Of a stretch of 44,964 nt of DNA, positions 7,518 through 15,444 are shown piece after piece. Positions within the stretch are counted from its first letter, which is position 1. Each line of letters opens with the position of its first letter. The position numbers and the translations under genes are program-made. The notes under the pieces are model-generated. The model searched no databases. It had not been told where the DNA came from and saw only the letters and a list, made by a program, of their open reading frames with translations. Source of the stretch: DRQF01 sp964559135 (GTDB lineage: Bacteria > Planctomycetota > GCA-002687715 > DRQF01); contig CAZLGG010000024.1 of NCBI GenBank assembly GCA_964559135.1, positions 1-44,964 of the forward strand, in the 5' to 3' direction.

Positions 7518-8429
7518 TCACCGCGCGCGACGGTGGAGGAGGAAGAGCACCGCGAAGAGCCAGGAGGCGAGGGTGATGTGAACCACTTGGAGGGTCGGCG
7601 GCAGAGCCCAGCGATGAAGGCCGACGCCACTGCCGTATTGAGCGGCGATGAGAAGAGCCGCCGACCACGCCAGTCGCCGGTCGGTCACGGGCGTCGTGGG
7701 AGAGCGGGCTAGCCGCCAACTGAAACTCAGGACCGCCAAGGCGAGAGCGATGGCCAGGAGCCGATGGATCAGCTCCACCAAACCCAAGGTGTCGATCCAT
7801 CGTTCGCGAGGGAGGAAGGGGTTCTCCTGAACCACGACTTCCAGCCCTCCGCGAACCAGGGCTCCGAGTAGGATTTGGACCACGCCGAACACGAGGAGGA
7901 CTTCCAGAGCCCGTCGTAGCACGGGTGACATGTCAGCGCGGCGGTCGGGTTGGGGGAAATTCCCCAATCGAGCGGTCTCTTGGAGTTCGATCAAGAGCGC
8001 CAGCATGAGCAGAGCGAGGAACAAATGGGCGGTGACCCAGCGGGGATCCAGCTCATATTTGACGACGAGACCCCCAATCCAGCCCTGGAGGCCCGTGAGA
8101 AGGGTGATCCCCAGCGCAAGGGGGAAAACCCGCCGAGCGACCTTGCGGACGCTCCAGGCCCTCCAGCAGGTCCAGAGGACCAGGCCTCCCACGAGGACTC
8201 CCGCGAGGCGATTCAGGTACTCGGTCCAGGTCTTGGCCAGGTTGAAAGTGGCCCGATCCGCCCCCGCGGGAAGGTCTTCCACCGAAAGAGGAGGCACCCA
8301 TCGACCGTAACAGTGGGGCCAGTCGGGGCAGCCGAGCCCCGCGCCGGAGGCGCGTACGAGAGCGCCGACGGTGATCAGTAAGAGCGTGGCGACGGTGGTC
8401 ACGGTGGCGACGCGGCGCAGCGAGTCCAT
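7518..8429 (-). CDS. ctaA: Heme A synthase (COX15/CtaA family)
   Basis: A 303-residue polytopic inner-membrane protein that would oxidise heme O to heme A for aa3-type cytochrome oxidases. The start is the ATG at 8429 (MDSLRRVATVTTVATLLL), which opens directly into the first helix. Seen: the N-terminal Cys loop ASGAGLGCPDWPHCYG, the EYLNR motif, VTAHLFLA, ELIHRLLA and LQVVHITLA. Compared with Bacillus CtaA these correspond to the Glu/His60, His123, His216 and His278 sites, but the first His is Asn here. The second-half Cys pair is absent, as in some classes. No cox genes lie in the window. It diverges from the peptidase gene across an intergenic stretch of about 108 bases. Confidence 0.88.
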   Translation of the reverse strand: MDSLRRVATVTTVATLLLITVGALVRASGAGLGCPDWPHCYGRWVPPLSVEDLPAGADRATFNLAKTWTEYLNRLAGVLVGGLVLWTCWRAWSVRKVARRVFPLALGITLLTGLQGWIGGLVVKYELDPRWVTAHLFLALLMLALLIELQETARLGNFPQPDRRADMSPVLRRALEVLLVFGVVQILLGALVRGGLEVVVQENPFLPRERWIDTLGLVELIHRLLAIALALAVLSFSWRLARSPTTPVTDRRLAWSAALLIAAQYGSGVGLHRWALPPTLQVVHITLASWLFAVLFLLHRRAR

Positions 8430-8537
8430 GGAACAGCCTCCGGCTGGCGGGGGGAATCCCTCGAAATCCCGGGCGTGTCCGCACCGGGTGCATGAAATAG
8501 GATGGGGTCGCGAACGACCTCTCAATGGAGATAGACC

Positions 8538-9644
8538 ATGATGAAACGAATTCCCCTTCTCGCAATGGCGGTCCTGGTGCTGGGTTCGCCGCTTTTTTCC
8601 CAGGATGGTCCGAAGACCACACCGGATGGTCGCTTCACCCTGGAGATGGAGGTTCCCCGCTTCGGTGTCCTCAATCAGGATGCCACGGGGACGTGCTGGT
8701 CGTTCGGGACGATGTCGTTTCTCGAGAGCGAGGTCGGCCGCATGACCGGGGAGAAGGTGAATCTCTCCGAGATGTTCACGGTTCGCGGCGCCTACATCGA
8801 AAAGACGAAGCGCTACCTGGAAATGAAGGGGAAGAATACCTACGGCCAGGGAGGCCTTTGCCACGACGTCATCGACGTCATTCGGAAGTACGGGGCCGTG
8901 CCGGCGGATGTCTACACGGGACTTTGCAACGGCCGCCGCCGTCATAACCATACGGAGATGGAAAGCCTCCTCGGGGGCATGGCGAAGGCGCTCGTGAAGC
9001 GCCGTCGCGTCTCACCTCTTTGGCCCCAAGCCTTGGAAAAAGTGATGGACGTCTACATCGGCGAGGTGCCCGAGTCCTTCGACTGGAATGGCAAGACCTA
9101 TTCGCCGAAGTCTTTCGGCGACGAAGTGCTGAAGCTTCCGTATGACTCCTATGTGGAGGTCATGTCGTTCGCGACCGAGCCCTTCTACCGGCATGCGGCC
9201 CTCGACGTGCCCGACAATTGGATGCACTACGATCGCTACGTCAACGTGCCGGTGGAAGACATGATGACTGCGATGGACCATGCCCTGCGCAAGGGCTTCA
9301 GCGTCGCGGTGGACATGGATGTTTCGGAGCCGGGATTCGCCCCCATGAAGGGGACGGCCCAACTGCCGGAGAAACTCGAGTCCGGAACGATCACGGACGA
9401 ACTGCGGAAGGAGCAGTTCCTCAACAAGCAGACCACCGATGATCATCTCATGCACGTGGTGGGCGTGGCCCGAGACAAGGATGGCAAGGTCTGGTACTTG
9501 ACGAAAAACTCATGGGGGCCCGTGGGTCCGTACAAGGGCTACGTCATGATGTCTCGCCCTTACGTGGCGTTGAAGATGCTGTCCTTCATGACTCACAAGG
9601 ACGGCTTGCCCGAGGGTTTCCTGGACAAGATCAAAGACTCCTGA
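8538..9644 (+). CDS. Secreted papain-like (C1) cysteine peptidase
   Basis: A 368-residue protein with an N-terminal signal peptide (MMKRIPLLAMAVLVLGSPLFSQ). The papain fold is evident from the oxyanion Gln47 and nucleophile Cys53 in NQDATGTCWSF, catalytic His306 in HLMHVVGVA, and Asn324 in TKNSWGPVG. The layout, including a long central insertion, resembles bleomycin hydrolase/aminopeptidase C more than small papains. It should act in the periplasm or outside the cell. The first ATG (8538) is followed directly by a second; a GGAG site at 8527-8530 suits either. All catalytic residues are present, so activity is likely; the substrate is unknown. Confidence 0.9.
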   Translation: MMKRIPLLAMAVLVLGSPLFSQDGPKTTPDGRFTLEMEVPRFGVLNQDATGTCWSFGTMSFLESEVGRMTGEKVNLSEMFTVRGAYIEKTKRYLEMKGKNTYGQGGLCHDVIDVIRKYGAVPADVYTGLCNGRRRHNHTEMESLLGGMAKALVKRRRVSPLWPQALEKVMDVYIGEVPESFDWNGKTYSPKSFGDEVLKLPYDSYVEVMSFATEPFYRHAALDVPDNWMHYDRYVNVPVEDMMTAMDHALRKGFSVAVDMDVSEPGFAPMKGTAQLPEKLESGTITDELRKEQFLNKQTTDDHLMHVVGVARDKDGKVWYLTKNSWGPVGPYKGYVMMSRPYVALKMLSFMTHKDGLPEGFLDKIKDS

Positions 9645-9668
9645 GGCGAGTTCTTGCGACGCGAGGAC

Positions 9669-11159
9669 TCAGAATCCGACGCGGATCGCCGGGGTGGCCG
9701 TCAGGACACCCTGGCGCAACTCCACGGCGACGTGATCCACGGTCCAGCCGAGGGGCACGATGCCCGGCGGTACGACCAGGTGATAGCTGCCCCCGTTGGG
9801 GACCACGTGGTACGGATCGGTGCCCAAGGGCAAGAGTGCCAACGCGTACTGGATCGCTCCGAACTCGATCCCGAAGAACGGGCCGGTTCCGAGAGGCGTC
9901 AAGGAGTTGACGGCGAAGACATTCCACATCTCCGTCGTTTGGGCGCCGATGACCCCCAGTTCCGCTCCCCCCATGCCCGTGGAGGCCAGCGCGGCGACGA
10001 AGGGTGGATTCGGGTTGGCGGCGTAGCTCTTCACGAGACGCATCAACCGCGGTCCGGCGGCTTCCAAGCGAATGATCATCGTGAAAGACTGGTTTTGAAG
10101 GGCAGCGACCAATCCGCCTGCCAGGCTTGAGAGATTTCCCGTGGGATTCGCAACCAGGGAAGAGATGCTGCCGACGGGGCGGCTGGCCATGGGCGTTGCG
10201 CCCAAGGGACCGGACAACTCCCAGTCAACCTGGGGCTGCCCTTGGAACGTGCCGAGGATCTGAAGCTGGCCTGATCCGTCTGCGAGAGTGATCAGGATCT
10301 GGAGCCCCGGCCAGAGTGTTCCTCCAAACGTGGAGAGATCGCCGCCGATCACCAGACCGTTCACCTGGACGGTGGCTCCCACCAGGGTGTCGAAGCCCGG
10401 ATCCTGCACCGTCACGCCGGTGTCCGTCACGATGGCGCCGATCTGGGCGGTGATGCTCACCGTCCCGTTGCCCGCATCCACTTGGAAGGTCTGCGCGGCC
10501 AGGGGGTCGATGACCAGGTCCTTGGCCTGGGCGGGTCCCACGACTTGTCCTGGATTCGGCTGGCCCGGCGTCTCATCCCCGTCCGACCCGATGACCCAAT
10601 CTTGTCCGTCGTTCGTGTCGATGACCGTGTGGCGAGCCAGAACGTCGTCGAGTGAGGGATCATTCCCCGTGCGGTCGAGAGGGTTGCTGAAGAGTCCGCA
10701 ACCGGCTGCGGATGGCGGGTCCTGGACAGCGAGCGTGCCGAAGCGAACGTAATCGACGCATTGGCCGTTCGCGTCCGTCAGCACGACGGCTCCCGAGCTG
10801 TTCCCAACCCATCCGTAACCGAAATTCGTGTTGTAGATCTGCGTCCCCGTGGGAGGAGGCGTGATCGTTGCGGGCAGGGGAGCGCTGTTTTCGAGGACGA
10901 TGAGGAATTCGCCGGGCATCAGCGCCGTTCCCGTGGGCAAGGTGAAGCTGGGGTAGACCGTGAATGCGAAACTGGCATCCACGGTCCAGCCGTCGAGGGA
11001 AACCGCCGTCGGCCCCAGATTGCCGATCTCGATGAAATCCGGGTCGCCGGTGTAGATCTCATTGATGACGACCTGGGCCGGCCCCCGAGCGGGGAGAGCC
11101 AGGATCAGGAGGAGGATCGCTCGGCAGTAGAGGGGCATTCCGGCGGGGGACGGCTGCAT
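9669..11159 (-). CDS. Secreted lamin-tail-domain protein
   Basis: A 496-residue secreted protein from the ATG at 11159, chosen because GGAGAA sits about 7 bases upstream; ATGs at 11138, 11174 and 11210 are alternatives. A signal peptide (RAILLLILALPARGPAQ) is followed by a lamin-tail domain at about residues 30-150 (VVINEIYTGDPDFIEIGN, LDGWTVDASF, MPGEFLIVLEN). This Ig-like fold in bacteria is typical of cell-surface or extracellular proteins. The remainder, about residues 180-496, is beta-rich and Gly/Pro-rich with no family I can name, ending in a PNGGSYHLVVPPG beta-sandwich-like segment. It converges with the peptidase gene, leaving only 24 bases between stops. Confidence 0.75.
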   Translation of the reverse strand: MQPSPAGMPLYCRAILLLILALPARGPAQVVINEIYTGDPDFIEIGNLGPTAVSLDGWTVDASFAFTVYPSFTLPTGTALMPGEFLIVLENSAPLPATITPPPTGTQIYNTNFGYGWVGNSSGAVVLTDANGQCVDYVRFGTLAVQDPPSAAGCGLFSNPLDRTGNDPSLDDVLARHTVIDTNDGQDWVIGSDGDETPGQPNPGQVVGPAQAKDLVIDPLAAQTFQVDAGNGTVSITAQIGAIVTDTGVTVQDPGFDTLVGATVQVNGLVIGGDLSTFGGTLWPGLQILITLADGSGQLQILGTFQGQPQVDWELSGPLGATPMASRPVGSISSLVANPTGNLSSLAGGLVAALQNQSFTMIIRLEAAGPRLMRLVKSYAANPNPPFVAALASTGMGGAELGVIGAQTTEMWNVFAVNSLTPLGTGPFFGIEFGAIQYALALLPLGTDPYHVVPNGGSYHLVVPPGIVPLGWTVDHVAVELRQGVLTATPAIRVGF

Positions 11160-11314
11160 GGGCACATTCTCCATGGGCGGCGGCCAAACTCCAAGTCTCT
11201 TTCTATTCATCCCCTTCCGAGACCCCCGGACTTGAACGATACTGGCCCCGGACGTGCCAAAGATCGTCTTTGGCCGGACGAATTCCCCGGACCCGGGTGC
11301 GAGGGTGCGGCAAA

Positions 11315-11698
11315 ATGACCGATGAGAGGGTTTTCTGCCCCTACTGCGATCGCTTTCAGGCGCCGTCCCAGCGTGATGAGGCCCTCTGGCGCTGCGCCGG
11401 ATGTCATTTTTATCTGAGTGATGCGTGGCTCGTGGACGCATCCTTTGATTGGGCCCTCGACGATGCCCGCGAGGTCCTCTGCCCCTGGTGCGGATACCCG
11501 GCGGGTCTTCGGCAGGACTTCGAGGGCAAGGCGTCTGTCCCCTGCGGCGGATGTGCCGGAACCCTGAGCGCCGACATGATGGTGAGTCAGGCCGCGCTTG
11601 CCGTCGATCGCCACAAGGGGCACCGCTTTCGAAACCAGGTCCTCGTGGTCCTTTTCCTCGTCGTCGTCCTCGGTTTTCTTGGGAGCGTCGTTTGCTGA
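11315..11698 (+). CDS. Zinc-ribbon protein with C-terminal membrane anchor
   Basis: A 127-residue protein starting at the ATG at 11315 (MTDERVFCPYCDRF), after a GAGGG site. It has four Cys pairs: CPYC, CAGC, CPWC and CGGC, enough for two zinc ribbons, and a single hydrophobic C-terminal helix (NQVLVVLFLVVVLGFLGSVVC) that would tail-anchor it. I do not recognise a specific family. Its stop overlaps the methyltransferase start by one base (TGATG), so it begins a coupled three-gene cluster that ends with an LPS glycosyltransferase. A link to envelope biogenesis is inferred from position only. Confidence 0.7.
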   Translation: MTDERVFCPYCDRFQAPSQRDEALWRCAGCHFYLSDAWLVDASFDWALDDAREVLCPWCGYPAGLRQDFEGKASVPCGGCAGTLSADMMVSQAALAVDRHKGHRFRNQVLVVLFLVVVLGFLGSVVC

Positions 11699-12333
11699 TG
11701 CGCAGGGAATTCGTCCGATTCGGCGAACGCACCGACCGACCTCGCTGGGTCTCCGCGAGCTATGGGCATCTCCTCGAGGGAAGTGTCTTGGACGTGGGGT
11801 GCGATGAGGCGGTTTTGAAAAACTTCGTGACTCACGGCTCCTACGTGGGCATCGATCGAACGCGATGGGCCGACCTCCACCATGACCTCCAGTCGGGAGG
11901 ACCGTTTCCCTTCGAGGAGCAAACGTTCGACACGGTCGTCTGCACGGATGTTCTCGAGCACCTGGACAATCTCCACGATGTGTTCGGAGAGTGCGTGCGG
12001 GTCGCACGGCGGAACCTTTTGATCTCGCTTCCCAACTGCTGGTCCGCGGCTCGCGTGCCTCTCCGGCGGGGCCGAGGTTCGTTCACGCACTACGGTCTCC
12101 CTGCCGACCCCCCGCCCGACCGTCACCGATGGTTCTTCTCGCACGAGGAAGCGCATCGCTTCCTCGAAGAGATGGCAAGACGTCACGGGCTCGTCATTCG
12201 TGATTTGGTGTCCCTGGAAAAACCGAGGCCCGCTTGGCTGCGTGCTCTGCGCCGTCTGCGTCATGCACGGTTGGACCACTACCTGAATCTCTACAGTCAC
12301 ACCCTCGTCGCTCATCTGGAGAGGCACCGTTGA
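11698..12333 (+). CDS. Class I SAM-dependent methyltransferase
   Basis: A 211-residue Rossmann-fold methyltransferase of the ubiE/type-11 kind. Seen: motif I VLDVGCDEAVL at about residues 31-41, an acidic residue after strand 2 (GIDRTRW), and motif IV/post-I DTVVCTDVLEHLDN around residues 80-93. The start at ATG 11698 overlaps the zinc-ribbon stop and the stop overlaps the glycosyltransferase start (TGATG in both cases), so all three are translationally coupled. The acceptor is unknown; sitting next to a WaaG-like enzyme, a saccharide or lipid-linked substrate is plausible but unproven. Confidence 0.85.
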   Translation: MRREFVRFGERTDRPRWVSASYGHLLEGSVLDVGCDEAVLKNFVTHGSYVGIDRTRWADLHHDLQSGGPFPFEEQTFDTVVCTDVLEHLDNLHDVFGECVRVARRNLLISLPNCWSAARVPLRRGRGSFTHYGLPADPPPDRHRWFFSHEEAHRFLEEMARRHGLVIRDLVSLEKPRPAWLRALRRLRHARLDHYLNLYSHTLVAHLERHR

Positions 12334-13454
12334 TGAAACGCAGGGTCACGCTGGCCGTGCGGCGCTGGTTTCCGGAGGGCGGCATGCAACGTACGTTGCT
12401 CCGCCTCGCGAGAGAGCTGAAGTCCCGCGGGGTTCGGGTCCGCGTCGTGACGACGTCCTGGGACGGGGACGTTCCGGACGGCATCGAGATTCACATCGTT
12501 CGGGCGCGAGCCCTCACGAATCACGGGAAGAACCAGGTCTTTGCGAGGGCCGTGGGCGCCCTCGATCGGGAACCCGGGGAGATCCTCGTGGGATTCCAGA
12601 AGATGGCCGGTCTCGACGTCTACTACGCGGGAGACCCCTGCTACGTGGATCGGATGCGGCGGCGGCGGTTTGCGGGCCTCCGCGGCTTGCTGCCCCGATA
12701 CCGCGCCTTCCGGCGGGCCGAGGGAGCGGTGTTCGCGCAGGGGGCGTCGACGCGAATCCTCCTCTTCTCGCCGGTCCAGAAACCGCTCTATCAGCGATGC
12801 TGGGACACGGAGGAGGAGAGGATGTACCTGCTGCCACCGGGCGTGGATCTCGAACGATTGAAGCGGGGCGTCGCGATGGCCCCGGAGGCGGGCGCCCTCC
12901 GCGGGGAATTGAACATTCCTCCAAGCGCCCCCCTCCTTCTCACCGTGGGGTCGGGTTATCACACGAAGGGCGTCGATCGTGTTCTCCGACTGCTCGTTGC
13001 ACTGCCGAAGGCGTACGCCGTGATCGTGGGGCGAGACGATACGAGGCGATGGAAAGCCCTGGCGGATCGGCATTCCGTCGCCGGCCGCGTGCGGATCATG
13101 GGCCCCAGAGACGACGTGGCGACCTTCTACCTGGCCGCCGACCTGTACGTGCATCCGGCGAGGCTGGAGAACACGGGATCGACGCTCCTGGAAGCGATGG
13201 CGCTCGGGCTTCCGGTGGTCTGTTCCGGGGTCTGCGGTTTCGCGGACCACGTCCGCCTCGCGAAGGCCGGGAGGGTGTTGTCGGAACCCTTTCGCGACGA
13301 CGACCTCATCGGCGAGATCCGCGGTCTCATCGAGGACGATGTCGAGCGTGAGCGAATGGGAGCGGCCGGAAAGGCGTACGTGGCCGACCACGACCTGACA
13401 TCCCTGATTCCCCGTGCCGCCGATGTGATCCTCGCTCAGTCGACGGAGTCGTAG
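12333..13454 (+). CDS. waaG: WaaG-like LPS core glucosyltransferase (GT4)
   Basis: A 373-residue GT-B glycosyltransferase, close in length to E. coli WaaG/RfaG. Diagnostic matches to my memory of WaaG run the whole length: FPEGGMQR, TSWDGDVP, LTNHGKNQ, VGFQKMAGLDVYYAGDPCY, LPPGVD, VGSGYHTKGVDR, HPARLENTGSTLLEAMALGLPVV and a CGF/Y-type site. In E. coli it transfers the first glucose to heptose II of the LPS inner core at the cytoplasmic face. The start is ATG 12333, overlapping the methyltransferase stop. Its 3' end overlaps the convergent kinase-like gene by 19 bases. Exact donor and acceptor in this organism are not known. Confidence 0.85.
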   Translation: MKRRVTLAVRRWFPEGGMQRTLLRLARELKSRGVRVRVVTTSWDGDVPDGIEIHIVRARALTNHGKNQVFARAVGALDREPGEILVGFQKMAGLDVYYAGDPCYVDRMRRRRFAGLRGLLPRYRAFRRAEGAVFAQGASTRILLFSPVQKPLYQRCWDTEEERMYLLPPGVDLERLKRGVAMAPEAGALRGELNIPPSAPLLLTVGSGYHTKGVDRVLRLLVALPKAYAVIVGRDDTRRWKALADRHSVAGRVRIMGPRDDVATFYLAADLYVHPARLENTGSTLLEAMALGLPVVCSGVCGFADHVRLAKAGRVLSEPFRDDDLIGEIRGLIEDDVERERMGAAGKAYVADHDLTSLIPRAADVILAQSTES

Positions 13455-14644
13455 AGGGCTCTTGCACGCGCCTCATCCTCCGTCGCCTCCAGAGCGTCCG
13501 GAGGAGGGGGGCCGACGCGTGCGCCCGGTCGCGGACGCAGGATCGGGCGACCGTCGCGCCATACGATGTCTTCGCGGGAGTGGATCAGCCCATCGGCGCC
13601 GAGGGTGCGAAGGCGGGTGAGGAGACTCCGCAGAGCCTCGCCATCGAAGGAACCGTCATCGTCCGTGACCCTCTCGACCAGATAGCGGTCGCCGAGGAGA
13701 AGAGCCCGCGTGTGCGGGACGCGGAAGAGTTCCAGGCGCTGGTGGGCGCACCATGTCTTGCGAGCATCCTTCGCACGGTCGAACGTGCGCACGTCGACGA
13801 GGAGGTTCTCGGCGATGCGCACGCGTCCCGAGGACGGGGCGTCCAGCGAGCGGGCCCACGCGAGGAGCGGCTCCCGGATTTCGGGGTCCAAGTCGGACGA
13901 TACGAGTAGGCCTGGCGCCGGGGCGTCGAATCGCCGTGAGGCGCGCAGCATCTTTCGGTCGAAACGAGTGAGGCGTTCCCGCCTTTGTCGTGCCTGCGCG
14001 TTCCGCCATCGCTGCGGTAAGAAGACGGCGCCCTTCGAGGAACGGCTCCAAGCTTCGGCCGCGGCGTCGAGGTGCTCGTCGTCCGCGGGGTCCCACTGGG
14101 CGATGAATCGGGAGAAAACCGTTTCCTCCGGACGCCGTGTCATCGCGCCTCGTCGCCGACTCTGGACACCACCGGCATCGAGGAACCACCAACCCTTCTC
14201 GTTGCGCCCGAAATTCCCGAGGTGGGGATCCGTGAGGATGACGCCGCGTCCTTCGGCGCGCCCGATGAGAGAGGAGAGTTCGAGGATCGCATCGGCTCGT
14301 TCCTCGGCGGGGCGGTCCAATCGGAGGAGGTTCACCGCGGTTTCGAGTTCTTCCAGCCATTGAAAGAGGACCGCGAGATGTCCCTCTTCGAGTTGGAGGG
14401 TCGTGAGGATGGAAGGGGCTGGAAGTCCGGAATCCTTCAGGATGGCCGCGCCCCGGAGTTCGGCGTCGCGTTGCCGTCGCGCGCGGCGGGGATCGAGAAG
14501 AGCCTTGGCGAAGACATCCTCTCCTCGCCACCGAGCGCGACCCGCCAGGCGTCGCCCTGGAAGGGAACGGAGTACGGAGAGGAAGCGCAGGGGCTCGTCT
14601 TCACCCCGGACTTCGAACGTGGGCGGAGGGCGACGGTGACTCAC
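13436..14644 (-). CDS. LPS-kinase-like (WaaP/InaA) protein with degenerate second lobe
   Basis: A 402-residue predicted cytoplasmic kinase-like protein. N-terminal half: VFAKALL gives Lys47 as the ATP-binding lysine, Glu62 fits helix C, LTDPHLGNFG gives a catalytic-loop Asp139/Asn144, and FLDAGG gives the DFG-equivalent Asp156. This is the pattern of lipopolysaccharide core heptose or Kdo kinases. The C-terminal half (about 270-375) seems to repeat it in decayed form: a helix-C-like segment, VPHTRALLLGDRYLVERV, then HSREDIVWRDGRPIL. It starts with GTG at 14644, in a GTGA overlap with the glycosylase stop. Convergence on waaG supports an LPS-core role. Confidence 0.65.
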   Translation of the reverse strand: MSHRRPPPTFEVRGEDEPLRFLSVLRSLPGRRLAGRARWRGEDVFAKALLDPRRARRQRDAELRGAAILKDSGLPAPSILTTLQLEEGHLAVLFQWLEELETAVNLLRLDRPAEERADAILELSSLIGRAEGRGVILTDPHLGNFGRNEKGWWFLDAGGVQSRRRGAMTRRPEETVFSRFIAQWDPADDEHLDAAAEAWSRSSKGAVFLPQRWRNAQARQRRERLTRFDRKMLRASRRFDAPAPGLLVSSDLDPEIREPLLAWARSLDAPSSGRVRIAENLLVDVRTFDRAKDARKTWCAHQRLELFRVPHTRALLLGDRYLVERVTDDDGSFDGEALRSLLTRLRTLGADGLIHSREDIVWRDGRPILRPRPGARVGPPPPDALEATEDEARARALYDSVD

Positions 14645-15318
14645 GACGGCTCTCCGAGGAATTCTGTCAGCGGGCCGCCCCGGCTCACCGCCGAGACGTC
14701 ACCGCTCGCGAATCGCCAAGGTGCCCGGACGTGTTCGGGACGGGCGTAGTCGATCCCCACGCGGGGGCCGGCGAGGATGCGAGCCGGCCGATGGCCGAAG
14801 CGAAGCTCCAGCCCCCCCTCTTCGTGGAGCGGGTGACCGTTCCAGGTCAGGTCCAATCCCAAGGCCTGGGCAAGTTTGCCGGGCCCGGCCGCCACGTCCG
14901 GCCCCGTCCGACCTCGGCGCCGCTTCGCGACGACATCGAGGCCCGCCAGCACGCGCGCGCTTCGAAGAAGTACGGCCGCGGCTTCTCCCTCGGGATGGGT
15001 GACCACGTTCAGCATGTGGTGGACTCCATAGCAAAGAAAGACGTAGCATCGCCCCGGCGGCCCCCACATGGCCGCGTTTCGGGCCGTCTTGCCGGACCGG
15101 GCGTGGCTCGCCGAATCGTCCGGCCACCGATACGCCTCGGTCTCGGTGATCTCGAGGGCGATCGGCCCGCGATGGAGACGCATGCCTAGGAGTTCTTTCG
15201 CAACGATGAGGGCGTCGCGTTCGAAGAACGAGGCGGGAATGAGGTCAGGCCCGCTCACAGGCCGATCCCCGCGGTCCCACCCCTCGCTTCGGTGGTGCCG
15301 CGTGCCCTCGAAAAGCAA
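14641..15318 (-). CDS. 3-methyladenine DNA glycosylase (AAG/MPG family)
   Basis: A 225-residue base-excision-repair enzyme removing alkylated purines. Family signatures seen: ASFFERDALIVAKELLG, the catalytic-Glu region EITETEAY, SHARSGKTARNAAMWGPPG, CYVFLCYGVHHMLNVVT and AAGPGKLAQALGL. I give the start as TTG 15318, which has AGGAA a few bases upstream; a GTG at 15258 yields 205 residues, closer to the usual family length, and is a real alternative. It is upstream of and coupled to the kinase-like gene, although the functions are unrelated. Confidence 0.9.
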   Translation of the reverse strand: MLFEGTRHHRSEGWDRGDRPVSGPDLIPASFFERDALIVAKELLGMRLHRGPIALEITETEAYRWPDDSASHARSGKTARNAAMWGPPGRCYVFLCYGVHHMLNVVTHPEGEAAAVLLRSARVLAGLDVVAKRRRGRTGPDVAAGPGKLAQALGLDLTWNGHPLHEEGGLELRFGHRPARILAGPRVGIDYARPEHVRAPWRFASGDVSAVSRGGPLTEFLGEPS

Positions 15319-15444
15319 TTTTCCTGGAGCGGATGACCTCTCGGGCGTAGACTTCTTCGTCGGAGGCGGTCCTCCGTCATGCCATCACCCACATCCCTCG
15401 TCGAGAGGGCTACCGGCGCCGATGTTCGAAGAAGGAGTTGTATC

